Part shown: one piece after another, positions 1 through 8,507 of the stretch
Layout of the letters: the number at the start of each line of letters is the position of its first letter
Numbering within the stretch: position 1 is the stretch's first letter
From: Gottfriedia sp002574545
Lineage (GTDB): Bacteria; Bacillota; Bacilli; Bacillales; Bacillaceae_G
Direction: 5' to 3' (one strand)
Assembly: GCA_052180195.1 (NCBI GenBank)
Contig: CP197469.1
Length of the DNA: 64,000 nucleotides
Notes under the pieces: model-generated
What the model was told of the DNA's origin: nothing
The model's database searches: none
What the model saw: only the letters and a program-made list of their open reading frames with translations
Program-made: the position numbers and the translations under genes

Positions 1-53
1 TAGCAGATCCAGACGGTCATTTTATTGAAATTTGTAGTTCAATGGACGAATAA
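1..53 (+). CDS. C-terminal end of a VOC/glyoxalase-family protein (partial)
   Basis: The window opens inside a reading frame ending at TAA 51-53. The last 16 residues read ADPDGHFIEICSSMDE. The DPDGHxIEI motif is the typical final beta strand of vicinal-oxygen-chelate (glyoxalase/bleomycin-resistance) proteins, and its Glu is a metal ligand in that family. Only the tail is visible, so substrate and length cannot be judged. A strong hairpin follows the stop codon. Confidence 0.6.
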   Translation, partial: ADPDGHFIEICSSMDE

Positions 54-60
54 ACTAGCT

Positions 61-97
61 AAAAAATCCATCTCTAAAAAAAGAGATGGATTTTTTT
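61..97. terminator. Bidirectional rho-independent terminator
   Basis: Arms AATCCATCTCT and AGAGATGGATT close a short A-rich loop, with A-runs before and T-runs after. It lies between two convergent genes and can serve both. Confidence 0.85.
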
Positions 98-102
98 AAT
101 AC

Positions 103-1248
103 TTACACAAAATTTCTAGTAGAACTATTACGACTAAACTTATAAATAGCAAGTAAGAAAAATGCAGCCGCAAAAACTAGTAGGATTAAAATATTTAAAT
201 ATAAGCTTCCTAAACTACTTCCTTGTTGCAACTTCGCTAATGTCTCTAACGTCCATCTTTGAGGAAGAAAATCCGCAATTCTTTGTACGGATGGCGGCAT
301 AATCTCAATTGGCCAGAAACAACCGGAAATCATGACAGTTGGAACAACGATTAAGTTCTGCAATGCTCCAGATGATTTCGAACTATTAGAGAACGCCACA
401 ATCATTAATGAGATTCCGACTGAGACCAAAGCAAAAAGCATCATAACAACCGCTGCTTCCCAAAACGGAATATGAATATCGATATGAAATACTTTCGTCA
501 TAAAGAGAAGCGTAATAATTACTTGAATAGTCATGACAATCATATTGACTACAACATTTGAGAAAATATATTTTCTAGCATTAATTGGTGCTGACAAAAG
601 TCTGAAGTAAATTCGATTTTCTTTTTCCTTTAAAATAATTTCAGAAAGATTCCCTGCTGACATTAACATAATCATGATTAAAAAGCCTAGACTATATGTC
701 GTCATATTTTCAGATTGAGACGAATCGGATAATGTTTTTGTTTCTACCTTAAAGCTTGCATTTTGATAGTTGGAATACATTTGATTAAATTTAGTTTGGT
801 CTGTTTTGGCCACTCTACCAATAGCTGAAACATTGTCGATATAATTGTATAAATAAGATTTTACAAAGCTCGTAATTTGAGCGCCTTTTATAGATGATAT
901 TTGAATATGATTTGGGTTACCAGAACGTACACTATCTGTAAAACCATCATGGAAAGAAATAACACAATCAAGTGATCCTGAAGCAATCTGATCATTGGCA
1001 TCAGAATTGTTTAATATTTCAATATGAACATTATCTAAGTGTTTTAAAAACTTGATCGTATCATTTGCAATGTATTGATAATCCTCATTGACAACCCCAA
1101 TATGAACGATTGTTTTATTGGAACCACCATAAGCAAGAAAGGAAATAAAAATACCAATTAGAGGTACTAAAATATACATAATAATATTTTTCTTATTTTT
1201 AAAAGTAGCTCTTAAAGTATTCGAAATTAGCCATAAAACTGTTTGCAT
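103..1248 (-). CDS. ABC-2 type exporter permease (LnrN-like)
   Basis: A 381-residue ABC-2 permease and the last gene of a five-gene minus-strand cluster. I chose the ATG at 1248 because GGGAGG lies just upstream and the start falls one base after the stop of the previous gene. The frame stays open further upstream only inside that gene. One membrane helix lies near residues 18-40. A long extracytoplasmic domain follows, to about residue 180, and then five or six helices, the ABC2_membrane_3 layout. By family it forms the export pore with the neighbouring permease and ATPase. Two permeases plus an NarL-type two-component system match the B. subtilis lnrJKLMN locus for linearmycin resistance. 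The substrate here is inferred and could be another amphipathic or antibiotic compound. Confidence 0.85.
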   Translation of the reverse strand: MQTVLWLISNTLRATFKNKKNIIMYILVPLIGIFISFLAYGGSNKTIVHIGVVNEDYQYIANDTIKFLKHLDNVHIEILNNSDANDQIASGSLDCVISFHDGFTDSVRSGNPNHIQISSIKGAQITSFVKSYLYNYIDNVSAIGRVAKTDQTKFNQMYSNYQNASFKVETKTLSDSSQSENMTTYSLGFLIMIMLMSAGNLSEIILKEKENRIYFRLLSAPINARKYIFSNVVVNMIVMTIQVIITLLFMTKVFHIDIHIPFWEAAVVMMLFALVSVGISLMIVAFSNSSKSSGALQNLIVVPTVMISGCFWPIEIMPPSVQRIADFLPQRWTLETLAKLQQGSSLGSLYLNILILLVFAAAFFLLAIYKFSRNSSTRNFV

Positions 1249-1249
1249 C

Positions 1250-2374
1250 CTATAGACCCTCCCTTCTTTGTAGAGAAATAGATGCAAGAAATAGAAATAA
1301 TAAAGAAAAACCAATATTAAAGACAAGCGCCGGGATTGCAGCAGATAAGTCATTTGCATAGATAATTTTTGTAATCGCCGTATTAACCCATGTAAGTGGT
1401 GAAAGCTGCGTAATGAATTTTAAAATCCCACTAGTCTCGCCTAATTTAAAGTAAGCTCCGCCAAAAAATGAAGATAGCTGCACAACAATCATGATAATTG
1501 CTCTAGATGATGCATTTGATTTCGTGATATAGCTTACAACCAAACCTAAACTAATTGATAGAAGAACTTCCGTTAGTAAAACAATAAAGACTACTAATAG
1601 ATGGCTACCCCAGTTGGCTTTAAAAAAGAATTTACTGAAATAGACAACGACAATAATACACAGAAAATTTGCAACTAAACTTCCAAGTATTTTTCCTATA
1701 AAAATCTCAAATTTAGAAATAGGAGAAACGATTAATCGATCAGCAGTTTTTCTAACTCTTTCTCCTGTTATCAATTTACTTGCAGACATGGTTGCATAAA
1801 GAGCAATCATCGTCGTCATTGCAATCGCGTAATAATCCATCGAACCTGGCTGTTTATTTGATGCAATGGACGTATCCTTAATATAATCATCATGAGAATT
1901 ACTTGAAAAGACTTCTTTAACTTGAGTTGGATCGATTTTTGCAACTTCAACCCCGACATTATATTTGTCTACAAAAGAAGTTAACATCCCTTGAATAACA
2001 CTACCTTCAACACTGTTTCCTTCATTGGTATAAAGCTTTATTCCATTATCTTGAATAGAAATATAGCCGTCATAATGATTTCGTTTCACTTCATATACAC
2101 CATTTGTATTACCCTGAGCTTTTTTAAAATGAATTCCAGACTTTTTCGTACCTTTCATGAATTCATTGAAATAGTGCGAAAACTCACCAGTTGTTGATTG
2201 ATCTTTATATAGAACGTGAACATCTGTAATCGGGACAGATGTTGAAAAAGCATTTGAAAGTGAAGTACCTAAAACAAGCATTAAAATAATTGGAAATGCT
2301 AACATAAAAAATAGGTTCCTTACATCTCGAAAGTCACGCTTAATTTCCATGAAAGCAATATTAAAAATATTCAA
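1250..2374 (-). CDS. ABC-2 type exporter permease (LnrM-like)
   Basis: A 374-residue membrane protein of the ABC-2 permease family. The N-terminal segment FKDVR-like/KRDFRDVRNLFFMLAF leads into the first helix (about residues 20-42). A large outside loop runs to about residue 180, followed by a cluster of hydrophobic helices at the C-terminus. This is the same architecture as the next gene, so the pair probably arose by duplication and works as a heterodimer. It starts 36 bp after the ATPase gene and ends one base before the next permease, so the three are almost certainly co-transcribed. The predicted role is export of a membrane-active compound, energised by the upstream ATPase. Family assignment is firm; substrate is unknown. 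Confidence 0.85.
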   Translation of the reverse strand: MNIFNIAFMEIKRDFRDVRNLFFMLAFPIILMLVLGTSLSNAFSTSVPITDVHVLYKDQSTTGEFSHYFNEFMKGTKKSGIHFKKAQGNTNGVYEVKRNHYDGYISIQDNGIKLYTNEGNSVEGSVIQGMLTSFVDKYNVGVEVAKIDPTQVKEVFSSNSHDDYIKDTSIASNKQPGSMDYYAIAMTTMIALYATMSASKLITGERVRKTADRLIVSPISKFEIFIGKILGSLVANFLCIIVVVYFSKFFFKANWGSHLLVVFIVLLTEVLLSISLGLVVSYITKSNASSRAIIMIVVQLSSFFGGAYFKLGETSGILKFITQLSPLTWVNTAITKIIYANDLSAAIPALVFNIGFSLLFLFLASISLQRREGL

Positions 2375-2410
2375 GCCAATTGCCTCCTTATAAAATAATT
2401 TTCCAAAAAG

Positions 2411-3346
2411 TTAATCACGTAAATTCCGACCTGTTAATGTAAGGAAAACAGTTTCTAGGTTAGGTGCATTTTCCTGTAATGAACTAATTTCGATTTCATT
2501 ATTAATAAAATGTTGAATGATTTTATTTAAATTATTCACACCATTATCCGAAGTAATCGTAATAACATTATCGAAAATATGAACATTTTCAACACCATTA
2601 ATCGATTTAAGCTCCGTAACATCAATAGTTTCAGTCGTTTTAACTTCAATTCGAATATCCTTTGTATTCGTAATAATCGATTTAAGCTGTTCCTTCGTTC
2701 CTTCAGCAATGATTTTTCCGTGGTCAATAATCGAAATACGTGTGCAGATTTCTTCAACTTCTTCCATGTAATGGCTCGTATAAATAATTGTACAACCCAT
2801 TTCATTAAGCTTTCGTACACTATTAAGAATATAGTTTCGTGAATGAGGATCAATCCCAACAGTTGGTTCATCCATAATAATCAGTTTAGGTCGGTGTGCA
2901 ATTGCACACGCAATATTTAATCGTCTCTTCATTCCACCAGAGAAATTTTTTGGATATTCCTTAAATTTATCTACTAATCCAACAAATTGTAAGGCTTCTT
3001 CTACTCTTTCATTTAATTCCGAACCTCTTAAACCATATAGTCCAGCGAAAAATCTAACATTTTCATAGGCAGTTAAATCTTCATAAATTGCTAAGTCTTG
3101 AGGTACCATACCAATATTCATTTTTGCGAAATTACTATGTTTCTTACTGTTTTTTCCTAGGATTTCGATTGTACCTTGATTACTTCGAAGTAGCCCAGAA
3201 ATAATATTAATCGTCGTACTTTTCCCCGCTCCATTTGCTCCAAGAAATCCGAAAATTTCTCCTTCTTCAATTGATAAAGACATATTATCGACCGCTATAA
3301 AATCCCCGAACTTTTTAGTTAAATTTTTAATCTCTAAAACTTTCAT
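2411..3346 (-). CDS. ABC exporter ATP-binding protein (LnrL-like)
   Basis: A 311-residue ATPase. Walker A is GANGAGKST at residues 36-44, the Q-loop is Gln83, the signature SGGMKRR is at 136-142, and Walker B LIIMDEP is at 155-161. The D-loop and H-loop region follows (TSHYMEE near 193). The C-terminal 90 residues form the extra domain seen in DrrA/CcmA-type drug-export ATPases. It energises the two permeases encoded directly downstream. The start is preceded by GAGGTGAGAGG. A TATAAT sequence and a long hairpin separate it from the two-component genes, so it may have its own regulated promoter. Confidence 0.92.
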   Translation of the reverse strand: MKVLEIKNLTKKFGDFIAVDNMSLSIEEGEIFGFLGANGAGKSTTINIISGLLRSNQGTIEILGKNSKKHSNFAKMNIGMVPQDLAIYEDLTAYENVRFFAGLYGLRGSELNERVEEALQFVGLVDKFKEYPKNFSGGMKRRLNIACAIAHRPKLIIMDEPTVGIDPHSRNYILNSVRKLNEMGCTIIYTSHYMEEVEEICTRISIIDHGKIIAEGTKEQLKSIITNTKDIRIEVKTTETIDVTELKSINGVENVHIFDNVITITSDNGVNNLNKIIQHFINNEIEISSLQENAPNLETVFLTLTGRNLRD

Positions 3347-3378
3347 CCTCTCACCTCTTAAACTTTGTGTATGATGCT

Positions 3379-3408
3379 ATTATAAGCAAAAGGGTGAACT
3401 AATATCAG
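3379..3408 (-). promoter_or_regulatory. Putative promoter of the ABC-exporter genes
   Basis: On the minus strand a perfect TATAAT (3384-3379) sits about 30 bp before the ATPase start. The best -35-like hexamer, CTGATA, is 18 bp upstream and lies in the loop and arm of the adjoining hairpin. The hairpin could therefore also act as an operator for the response regulator. This is inferred from sequence only. Confidence 0.45.
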
Positions 3409-3426
3409 TGTATTAGTTCACCCTTT
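3388..3426. terminator. Long perfect hairpin between the kinase and ATPase genes
   Basis: Arms of about 17 bp (AAAGGGTGAACTAATA and its complement) flank a loop of about 5 bases. A short T-run follows on the minus strand. It fits a terminator of the two-component transcript, but it also overlaps the probable -35 region of the ABC genes, so a dual role is possible. Confidence 0.6.
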
Positions 3427-3502
3427 TCACATGAGAATATTCATGTTTTTATTTAGGCAAAATCATGATGGACATAATAGAAATTCATATCACTAGATGA
3501 AA

Positions 3503-4606
3503 TTATTGGATTGGAAGCAGTGTTGTAACTGAAAAACCATCATGACCATCTGCTATTATTTTCCCGTTTATAGCCGCTGTTCTCTCTTCCATCCCAATGA
3601 TTCCTAAACCTTTTTTGATTTTCACTTTGCCTTTCCCATTGTCTTTTACATTTGTTTTGATCATTTTATTCATGACATGTATTTCAATCGAAACCTCTGT
3701 TGCATTTGCATATTTCAACGTATTTGTTAAAGCTTCAACTACATTTTCTTGAATTACTTTCCATTGAATGGGCGTAATAAGATCGAGATTTCCTTTATAA
3801 ACAAACAAAGTTTTTAAATCATGCTTAGCAGAAAATTCATCTATGAATAATTTCATATGGTGAATTCCCATTTGTTCAGTTGGAGGCTTCATATTTTTCA
3901 AAGTGAGTCTTATGTTTTCGATACCATCCTTTGAAATATTAATCGCATTTTGTAGCAATTCTAATGCTTTATCTTGATTAGTACTCATTAAATGTTTAGC
4001 TGCTTCCATTTGAAATAGTGCACCTGTCATTGAATGCCCTATTTTATCATGTATTTCTTGAGAAATACGATTTCGTTCCTCCAATTTAAAGGTATATTCT
4101 GATTGCTCAATAAACTCATTATGGTTATTTATCTTTTTTGAAAGCTTTTGAATTGTACTCCTCATCTTGTCAATTTGCTCTTCTTTAAACGATAATCTAG
4201 TGTTATACAAAGTAACAACCGATAAGACGTTAAAACTAAATAATGAAATTAATCCATAAATAGGCTGTAAAGAATAAGGTACATAGAAAATTGGAAATAG
4301 TGCAAGAAAGCAACCAATCCATTTATTTGAAGTAAAAAAAGAAATGAGCTCTAAGATTGACATTGGTAGTAGTAAAAGAAATAATGGCTGAATCTTTAAA
4401 TTGGAATAGGCAATTAGACAAATTGATATGATTAATAAAAATTTTATCAACGATCTATTTTTTATTAAATAAAGACTAATATTTAAACAAAAATAAACAA
4501 GTAATGCAAAAAGAACCCAAGAGAAATTAGGAATTTCGTTTTGAATACAAATATAGGCGATATACAAAATAACTGAGAGCTTATTTAAAATAATCCAACG
4601 CTCCAT
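3503..4606 (-). CDS. NarL/DesK-type sensor histidine kinase (LnrJ-like)
   Basis: A 367-residue membrane kinase. About five hydrophobic helices fill residues 1-135 with almost no extracytoplasmic domain. A coiled-coil stretch follows (140-170), then the HisKA_3 phospho-acceptor motif EIHDKIGHS with His186, and a HATPase_c domain with DNGKGK and GLGIIGMEER. The intramembrane-sensing layout is common in kinases that detect membrane-active drugs. It is encoded 17 bp after its response regulator and upstream of the exporter genes. The predicted role is to sense the exporter substrate and phosphorylate the neighbouring regulator. Confidence 0.88.
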   Translation of the reverse strand: MERWIILNKLSVILYIAYICIQNEIPNFSWVLFALLVYFCLNISLYLIKNRSLIKFLLIISICLIAYSNLKIQPLFLLLLPMSILELISFFTSNKWIGCFLALFPIFYVPYSLQPIYGLISLFSFNVLSVVTLYNTRLSFKEEQIDKMRSTIQKLSKKINNHNEFIEQSEYTFKLEERNRISQEIHDKIGHSMTGALFQMEAAKHLMSTNQDKALELLQNAINISKDGIENIRLTLKNMKPPTEQMGIHHMKLFIDEFSAKHDLKTLFVYKGNLDLITPIQWKVIQENVVEALTNTLKYANATEVSIEIHVMNKMIKTNVKDNGKGKVKIKKGLGIIGMEERTAAINGKIIADGHDGFSVTTLLPIQ

Positions 4607-4623
4607 AAGTAACTCCTTTTGCG

Positions 4624-5265
4624 TTAGTCTACTTTCCCAGTAATATAGAAAATAGCGATTTGTGTTCGATGTTCTAGCCCTGTTTTTCCGAGAATTGAAG
4701 TAATATAATTAGCTACCGTTCCTTCAGAAATATAAATTTGTTTAGAAATTTCCTTATTCGAAAACCCTTTTGCGATTAAAGCCATTACATCTAGCTCTCT
4801 TTGGGTAAACAAGCTCGTATCTATTTTCGTATCTGGTGTATTCGTATTATTTGTTAAATTGGTTCTAATTTTATCTAGTACTAAATCTTGCATGATTGTA
4901 TTTCCATGAAAAACACTTTTAATCGCTTCTCGAATACGTTCTGGTTCATTATTTTTTAATAAATAACCTTTTGCACCATTTTTCAAAGCATCAATAATAT
5001 ACTCATCATCATCAAAAGTGGTTAAAATAAGTGGCTTTGTTTTAGTTTGCTCAGAAATATGCTTAGTAGCTTCTACACCATTCATATTTGGCATTCGAAC
5101 ATCTAAAAGCGCAACATCTACTTCATTATTTTGACAATATTTTAACGCTTCATTCCCATCATCTACGGTTTCTAATACTTCAAACTCTTCATAAGAGCTC
5201 AATATGATTTTAAGACCTTCTCTAATAAATGAATTATCATCAGCAATAATAATTTTTATTTTCAT
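4624..5265 (-). CDS. NarL/LuxR-family response regulator (LnrK-like)
   Basis: A 213-residue regulator. The receiver domain has acidic residues Asp9-Asp10, phospho-acceptor Asp55 (LLDVRMPNMNG) and the conserved Thr/Lys (TTF, LLKN). A LuxR-type helix-turn-helix covers about residues 150-213 (LTQREL-like FTQRELDVMALIAKG, then NKEISKQIYISEGTVANYI). It is first in the two-component operon and ahead of the kinase, the reverse of the B. subtilis lnrJ-lnrK order. It probably activates the exporter genes; the palindrome at 3388-3426 is a candidate target. Confidence 0.9.
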   Translation of the reverse strand: MKIKIIIADDNSFIREGLKIILSSYEEFEVLETVDDGNEALKYCQNNEVDVALLDVRMPNMNGVEATKHISEQTKTKPLILTTFDDDEYIIDALKNGAKGYLLKNNEPERIREAIKSVFHGNTIMQDLVLDKIRTNLTNNTNTPDTKIDTSLFTQRELDVMALIAKGFSNKEISKQIYISEGTVANYITSILGKTGLEHRTQIAIFYITGKVD

Positions 5266-5731
5266 TCGAATAGAGGGAGAACATTTCTACCTCTTTTTCA
5301 CATCCTTTATTCCGTGTATTATATTTCCATTATATACCACTAACGACTAAATACCATGAGAAGAACAAGATTAATCTCATTGATTTCACAAACAAAACAC
5401 TTAACTTCATAATTTTAATGTTTTACGAAGCTGGCGTATTCAATAAAAATGTAAAGAAAACACATAACCTCTCATTTTGCGACTAATTTCACAATTTGTT
5501 CAATAGTTAAAGGAAAATATCTCAAAAAATTTAGTAAAATTTAACTGAGCGCTCCATTAAATTTCACTAAAAAATATTTACCATTTAACCTCTTTCTTTA
5601 TACTTCTACCGTCTCAAAAAAGTTTCAAATAGATTAACAGCTTAATTAACGCCGGCAAAATGAAAAGATAACCTAATTCCTTATTAGTAAGTAAAACATT
5701 ACAAGTTTTATTACAGGAGAAAAATAAGTTC
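5266..5731. other. Intergenic region between divergent genes
   Basis: 466 bp of A/T-rich DNA holding the divergent promoters of the two-component operon and the lipoprotein gene. I found no convincing open reading frame, structured RNA or repeat. Confidence 0.5.
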
Positions 5732-6184
5732 ATGGAAAAGCTTAAGACTAAAAAAATACTTATTACATTTATATTGGTGTTCCTAACTAGTAGTTGTAAT
5801 TCCTCTAATAAGACATTTTTATTAAGAGGTACATTTGCGTGTAAAGAACTGCCATTTGATTCAATGGTCTTTGATCCAGAAAATGACTATACATTTTATT
5901 ATTATTACGAGGATTTACAAGGAAATAGCAAATTAGATAAAGGAACATTTTTAAGAAAATCTGAATCCAAATATATAATAAAAAGTTCGGTTTTTAAGAA
6001 CATAGGGATCACTTATAAAAATAGTGGTTTCAAGATTATGATAAATGAAAAAGCATATTACTTTAAACAAATCGATGCAATCCCAGGTATCCAAACAAAT
6101 TATGAAAGTAGGAAGTTTAATTATGAAAAAAATAGCAAGTTTACTAGTCTTTTTAAGCATCTTAATTTCTTCAACCTCAATTAA
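5732..6184 (+). CDS. Small lipoprotein of unknown function
   Basis: A 150-residue protein with a lysine-rich N-terminus, a hydrophobic helix and the lipobox LTSSC (Cys22), so it should be lipid-anchored outside the membrane. The ribosome binding site is ACAGGAGAAAA. The mature part is rich in Lys, Phe and Tyr, with alternating hydrophobic and polar segments suggesting a beta-rich fold. No family is recognised. Its 3' end overlaps the next gene by 62 bases in another frame, so the two are probably translated from one mRNA. They may act together on the outer membrane face or in secretion. That link is inference. Confidence 0.7.
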   Translation: MEKLKTKKILITFILVFLTSSCNSSNKTFLLRGTFACKELPFDSMVFDPENDYTFYYYYEDLQGNSKLDKGTFLRKSESKYIIKSSVFKNIGITYKNSGFKIMINEKAYYFKQIDAIPGIQTNYESRKFNYEKNSKFTSLFKHLNFFNLN

Positions 6185-6701
6185 TGCACAAGAAATTCCA
6201 ACTGAAGAGACAAGCCAAGAAGCTTTTGTAATACCTGTATCTCAAGAAGAAATTGATAAAGAAGAACAACAACAATTAGAACAACAAAATAGTAAAGGAA
6301 GAACTCCATTGTATGAGTATAAAACTGAACTTGTGGGAACTCAAATAGCAAAAAAGGTCAAAATTGGTTATGCTGAAGGGCAACCGCCAAAGGGGACTAT
6401 ATTTCACTCTCCTGGAAGTTTTTATTGGTCAAATAGTGGAAGTAAAGTTACGGTTACAATATCCGTTGCATATGGTGCTTATTCAATAGGAGTAACTCCA
6501 GGAAGTATAAGTGGCACTGGAGTTGTAGTAAAATCGCCATATATGGGACAAGCAGTAAAACTTTTAATTCATAAGGATATAGAAGTTAAAAAGTATAAGC
6601 AATATAGAAAAACTGTTATGGGTAGCGGAAAATGGGAATATGTTGGTGACGTATATACAAAGGTACCTGTATTAAATCATTATACAGTCGTAAAAGTATA
6701 A
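6123..6701 (+). CDS. Secreted protein of unknown function
   Basis: A 192-residue protein with a clear signal peptide (MKKIASLLVFLSILIS..., likely cut after INA at residue 22). I chose the ATG at 6123 because GTAGGAAG lies about 9 bases upstream and the signal peptide begins there; earlier in-frame Met codons would bury it. A Glu/Gln-rich linker (residues 30-60) precedes a compact region rich in Gly, Ser, Thr and Val (IGVTPGSISGTGVVV), as in beta-sandwich exported proteins. The C-terminus is Lys/Tyr-rich. No catalytic motif is visible. The 62-base overlap with the lipoprotein gene suggests translational coupling. Confidence 0.72.
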   Translation: MKKIASLLVFLSILISSTSINAQEIPTEETSQEAFVIPVSQEEIDKEEQQQLEQQNSKGRTPLYEYKTELVGTQIAKKVKIGYAEGQPPKGTIFHSPGSFYWSNSGSKVTVTISVAYGAYSIGVTPGSISGTGVVVKSPYMGQAVKLLIHKDIEVKKYKQYRKTVMGSGKWEYVGDVYTKVPVLNHYTVVKV

Positions 6702-6756
6702 ATTATAATTAAAACTAATCTCCACAATAAAGATAAATATATAGCTAAAAAACTAG

Positions 6757-6785
6757 AAAGCTCAGAAATAAATCTGGGCTTTTTT
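6757..6785 (+). terminator. Rho-independent terminator
   Basis: AGCTCAG and CTGGGCT pair across an A/T loop and are followed by TTTTTT. It closes the lipoprotein/secreted-protein transcript. Confidence 0.8.
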
Positions 6786-6901
6786 AATTGATTGGTGTGA
6801 GTCAGTAATCAAAATCCAAAGATAATTCTATATGAGAATTGAACAAAATAACTTAACTACTTGTCGCTTTACTAAGACTTGCTATCTTTCAAAAATTATA
6901 T

Positions 6902-6937
6902 AAAAAAAAATCCCCAAGCATATGCAAAAGGGGATTT
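6902..6937 (-). terminator. Rho-independent terminator
   Basis: AAATCCCC and GGGGATTT arms followed on the minus strand by a long T-run (A-run at 6902-6910). It lies just after the oxidoreductase stop codon. Confidence 0.8.
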
Positions 6938-6946
6938 AAATAGTTT

Positions 6947-7933
6947 TTATATATTTTCAATTAATACTTTACCAAATTGTACTTCATTATTTTCAAAGTA
7001 ATCATGGGCTTCCTTCACTTGATCAAATGTAAAAGATTTTGGATTGATTAGCGGCTTTAGCTTACCTTCATCAACTAAAGTAGCGATTTTATTTAAAATA
7101 GTACTATGTTCTTTTCGCCCTTCCTCAGTTTTTTGAGTAAGCAAAATAAAAATAACATGTAAAGATAAAGATTTGTTATGTAAAAGTGTTAAATCATGCG
7201 TCGAACGTGCTGCGATTGCTAGAACAGTACCTTTTGGTTTAGCTGCAATAAATGATTTATCTAGATTTTCTTTACCGACAGTATCAAAAACAAGATCAAA
7301 GCCTTGCCCATCTGTTAGGCGGTTAACATATTCTTCTGCGGTCTCTTCCTTGTAATTAATGACGTGGTCTGCGCCTAGCTTTTTAACTAAATCAGCTTTT
7401 TCCTTCGACGAGACTGTTGTCGAAACAGTAGCTCCAAAAGCTTTCGCTAACTGAATCGCTAAATGACCAACACCACCTGCACCGCCATGAATTAAAATAT
7501 GATCACCTTGTTTTAAATTGCCTCTGTCAAAAAGTGCCTCCCAAGCAGTAATAGCTGTTAATGGTAAACTTGCCGCTTCTTGAATTGGTAAATTTTTTGG
7601 AGCTTTAGCGATTACTGATTCCTCTATTAATAAATAATCTGAAAGAGTACCAGTAAAGACATTTAAACCGAATACAGAATCACCAACTGAAAAACGTGAA
7701 ACATTTTCACCAACTTCAACAACTTCACCAGAAAAATCACTATGTAAAATCATTGGAAAATTCGGTTGAAACACATTTGGTACAATTCCTTTTCGAATCT
7801 TTGTATCAATCGGATTGATACTAGTCGCAGAAACCTTGACTAAAACTTGATGACCAGATGGTTTCGGTATTGAAAGTTCAACATTTTTAAACTCAGAACT
7901 ATCTCCATATTGATGAATGACAACCGCTTTCAT
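6947..7933 (-). CDS. NADPH:quinone oxidoreductase-like zinc-free MDR dehydrogenase
   Basis: A 328-residue medium-chain dehydrogenase/reductase of the quinone-oxidoreductase branch. The GroES-like domain covers about 1-125. The nucleotide-binding domain begins with HGGAGGVGHLAIQLAKAFGA near residue 150, the extended Gly-rich signature of NADPH-dependent QOR enzymes. The Cys/His zinc ligands of alcohol dehydrogenases are absent. The family reduces quinones or alpha,beta-unsaturated carbonyls in the cytoplasm. The gene stands alone with its own terminator. The exact substrate cannot be told from sequence. Confidence 0.88.
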   Translation of the reverse strand: MKAVVIHQYGDSSEFKNVELSIPKPSGHQVLVKVSATSINPIDTKIRKGIVPNVFQPNFPMILHSDFSGEVVEVGENVSRFSVGDSVFGLNVFTGTLSDYLLIEESVIAKAPKNLPIQEAASLPLTAITAWEALFDRGNLKQGDHILIHGGAGGVGHLAIQLAKAFGATVSTTVSSKEKADLVKKLGADHVINYKEETAEEYVNRLTDGQGFDLVFDTVGKENLDKSFIAAKPKGTVLAIAARSTHDLTLLHNKSLSLHVIFILLTQKTEEGRKEHSTILNKIATLVDEGKLKPLINPKSFTFDQVKEAHDYFENNEVQFGKVLIENI

Positions 7934-8134
7934 AATAGCCTCCTATTCGAAATAGAAAATATTTTTAAGTCATTGTAGCATACATCTGATCGAAAAAAAT
8001 ACAATTTTGACTCCAAATTGATTCATGAGGTTTTGATTATAATGGTTAAAAATCTATAATTTATATTGTTTTTTCACTTTGATTCCGTATAATCAATAGT
8101 AATCTTTTAATCTTATTCATGGAGGAAAAATACT

Positions 8135-8434
8135 ATGGTAAACAAATTAGAGGAATTAAATGAGAGAAATACGTTAAACCATAGAAATATTGTAAAGTAT
8201 GTAAAACACGTCTTTGATGAGTTAGACTTAAAAGTTAAAAGATTTCGCGAAGAAGCAGCAATCAGAGCAGCTCACCATGCAAAACCAGATTTAGAAGAAG
8301 AAAAATTATTTTATAACAATATTCACCATATGAAGACGTTACTAATTGATGTATTAGAACGTACTACTGAAGATCTTGAACATGTTGGCGATAAAAACTG
8401 GAATAAAAATTTTAAAGACGGCGTGAACGCATAA
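8135..8434 (+). CDS. Small helical protein of unknown function
   Basis: A 99-residue cytoplasmic protein with ATGGAGGAAAA upstream of its ATG. It is almost entirely predicted helix, rich in Glu, Lys, His and Asn. Regularly spaced hydrophobic residues (IVKYVKHVFDELDLKVKRF) suggest a helical hairpin or bundle. There is no signal peptide, membrane segment or known motif. It stands alone between a divergent oxidoreductase gene and a convergent regulator gene. Good codon use and the clear ribosome binding site make it a likely real gene. Confidence 0.7.
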   Translation: MVNKLEELNERNTLNHRNIVKYVKHVFDELDLKVKRFREEAAIRAAHHAKPDLEEEKLFYNNIHHMKTLLIDVLERTTEDLEHVGDKNWNKNFKDGVNA

Positions 8435-8466
8435 TAATAAATAAAAACGTATTTTCTCTATAAATC

Positions 8467-8502
8467 AAGGATAGGAAGGTATTTAAACCTTTCTATCCTT
8501 TT
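8467..8502. terminator. Bidirectional terminator between convergent genes
   Basis: Arms AAGGATAGGAAGGT and ACCTTTCTATCCTT pair around a 6-base loop, with one wobble pair. It serves the small helical protein gene and the TetR gene. Confidence 0.85.
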
Positions 8503-8507
8503 GATTA

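Noticed and set aside
2579..2842. Plus-strand frame opposite the ABC ATPase gene
   Set aside because: Low-complexity antisense translation (Asn/Phe-rich) with no start signals.
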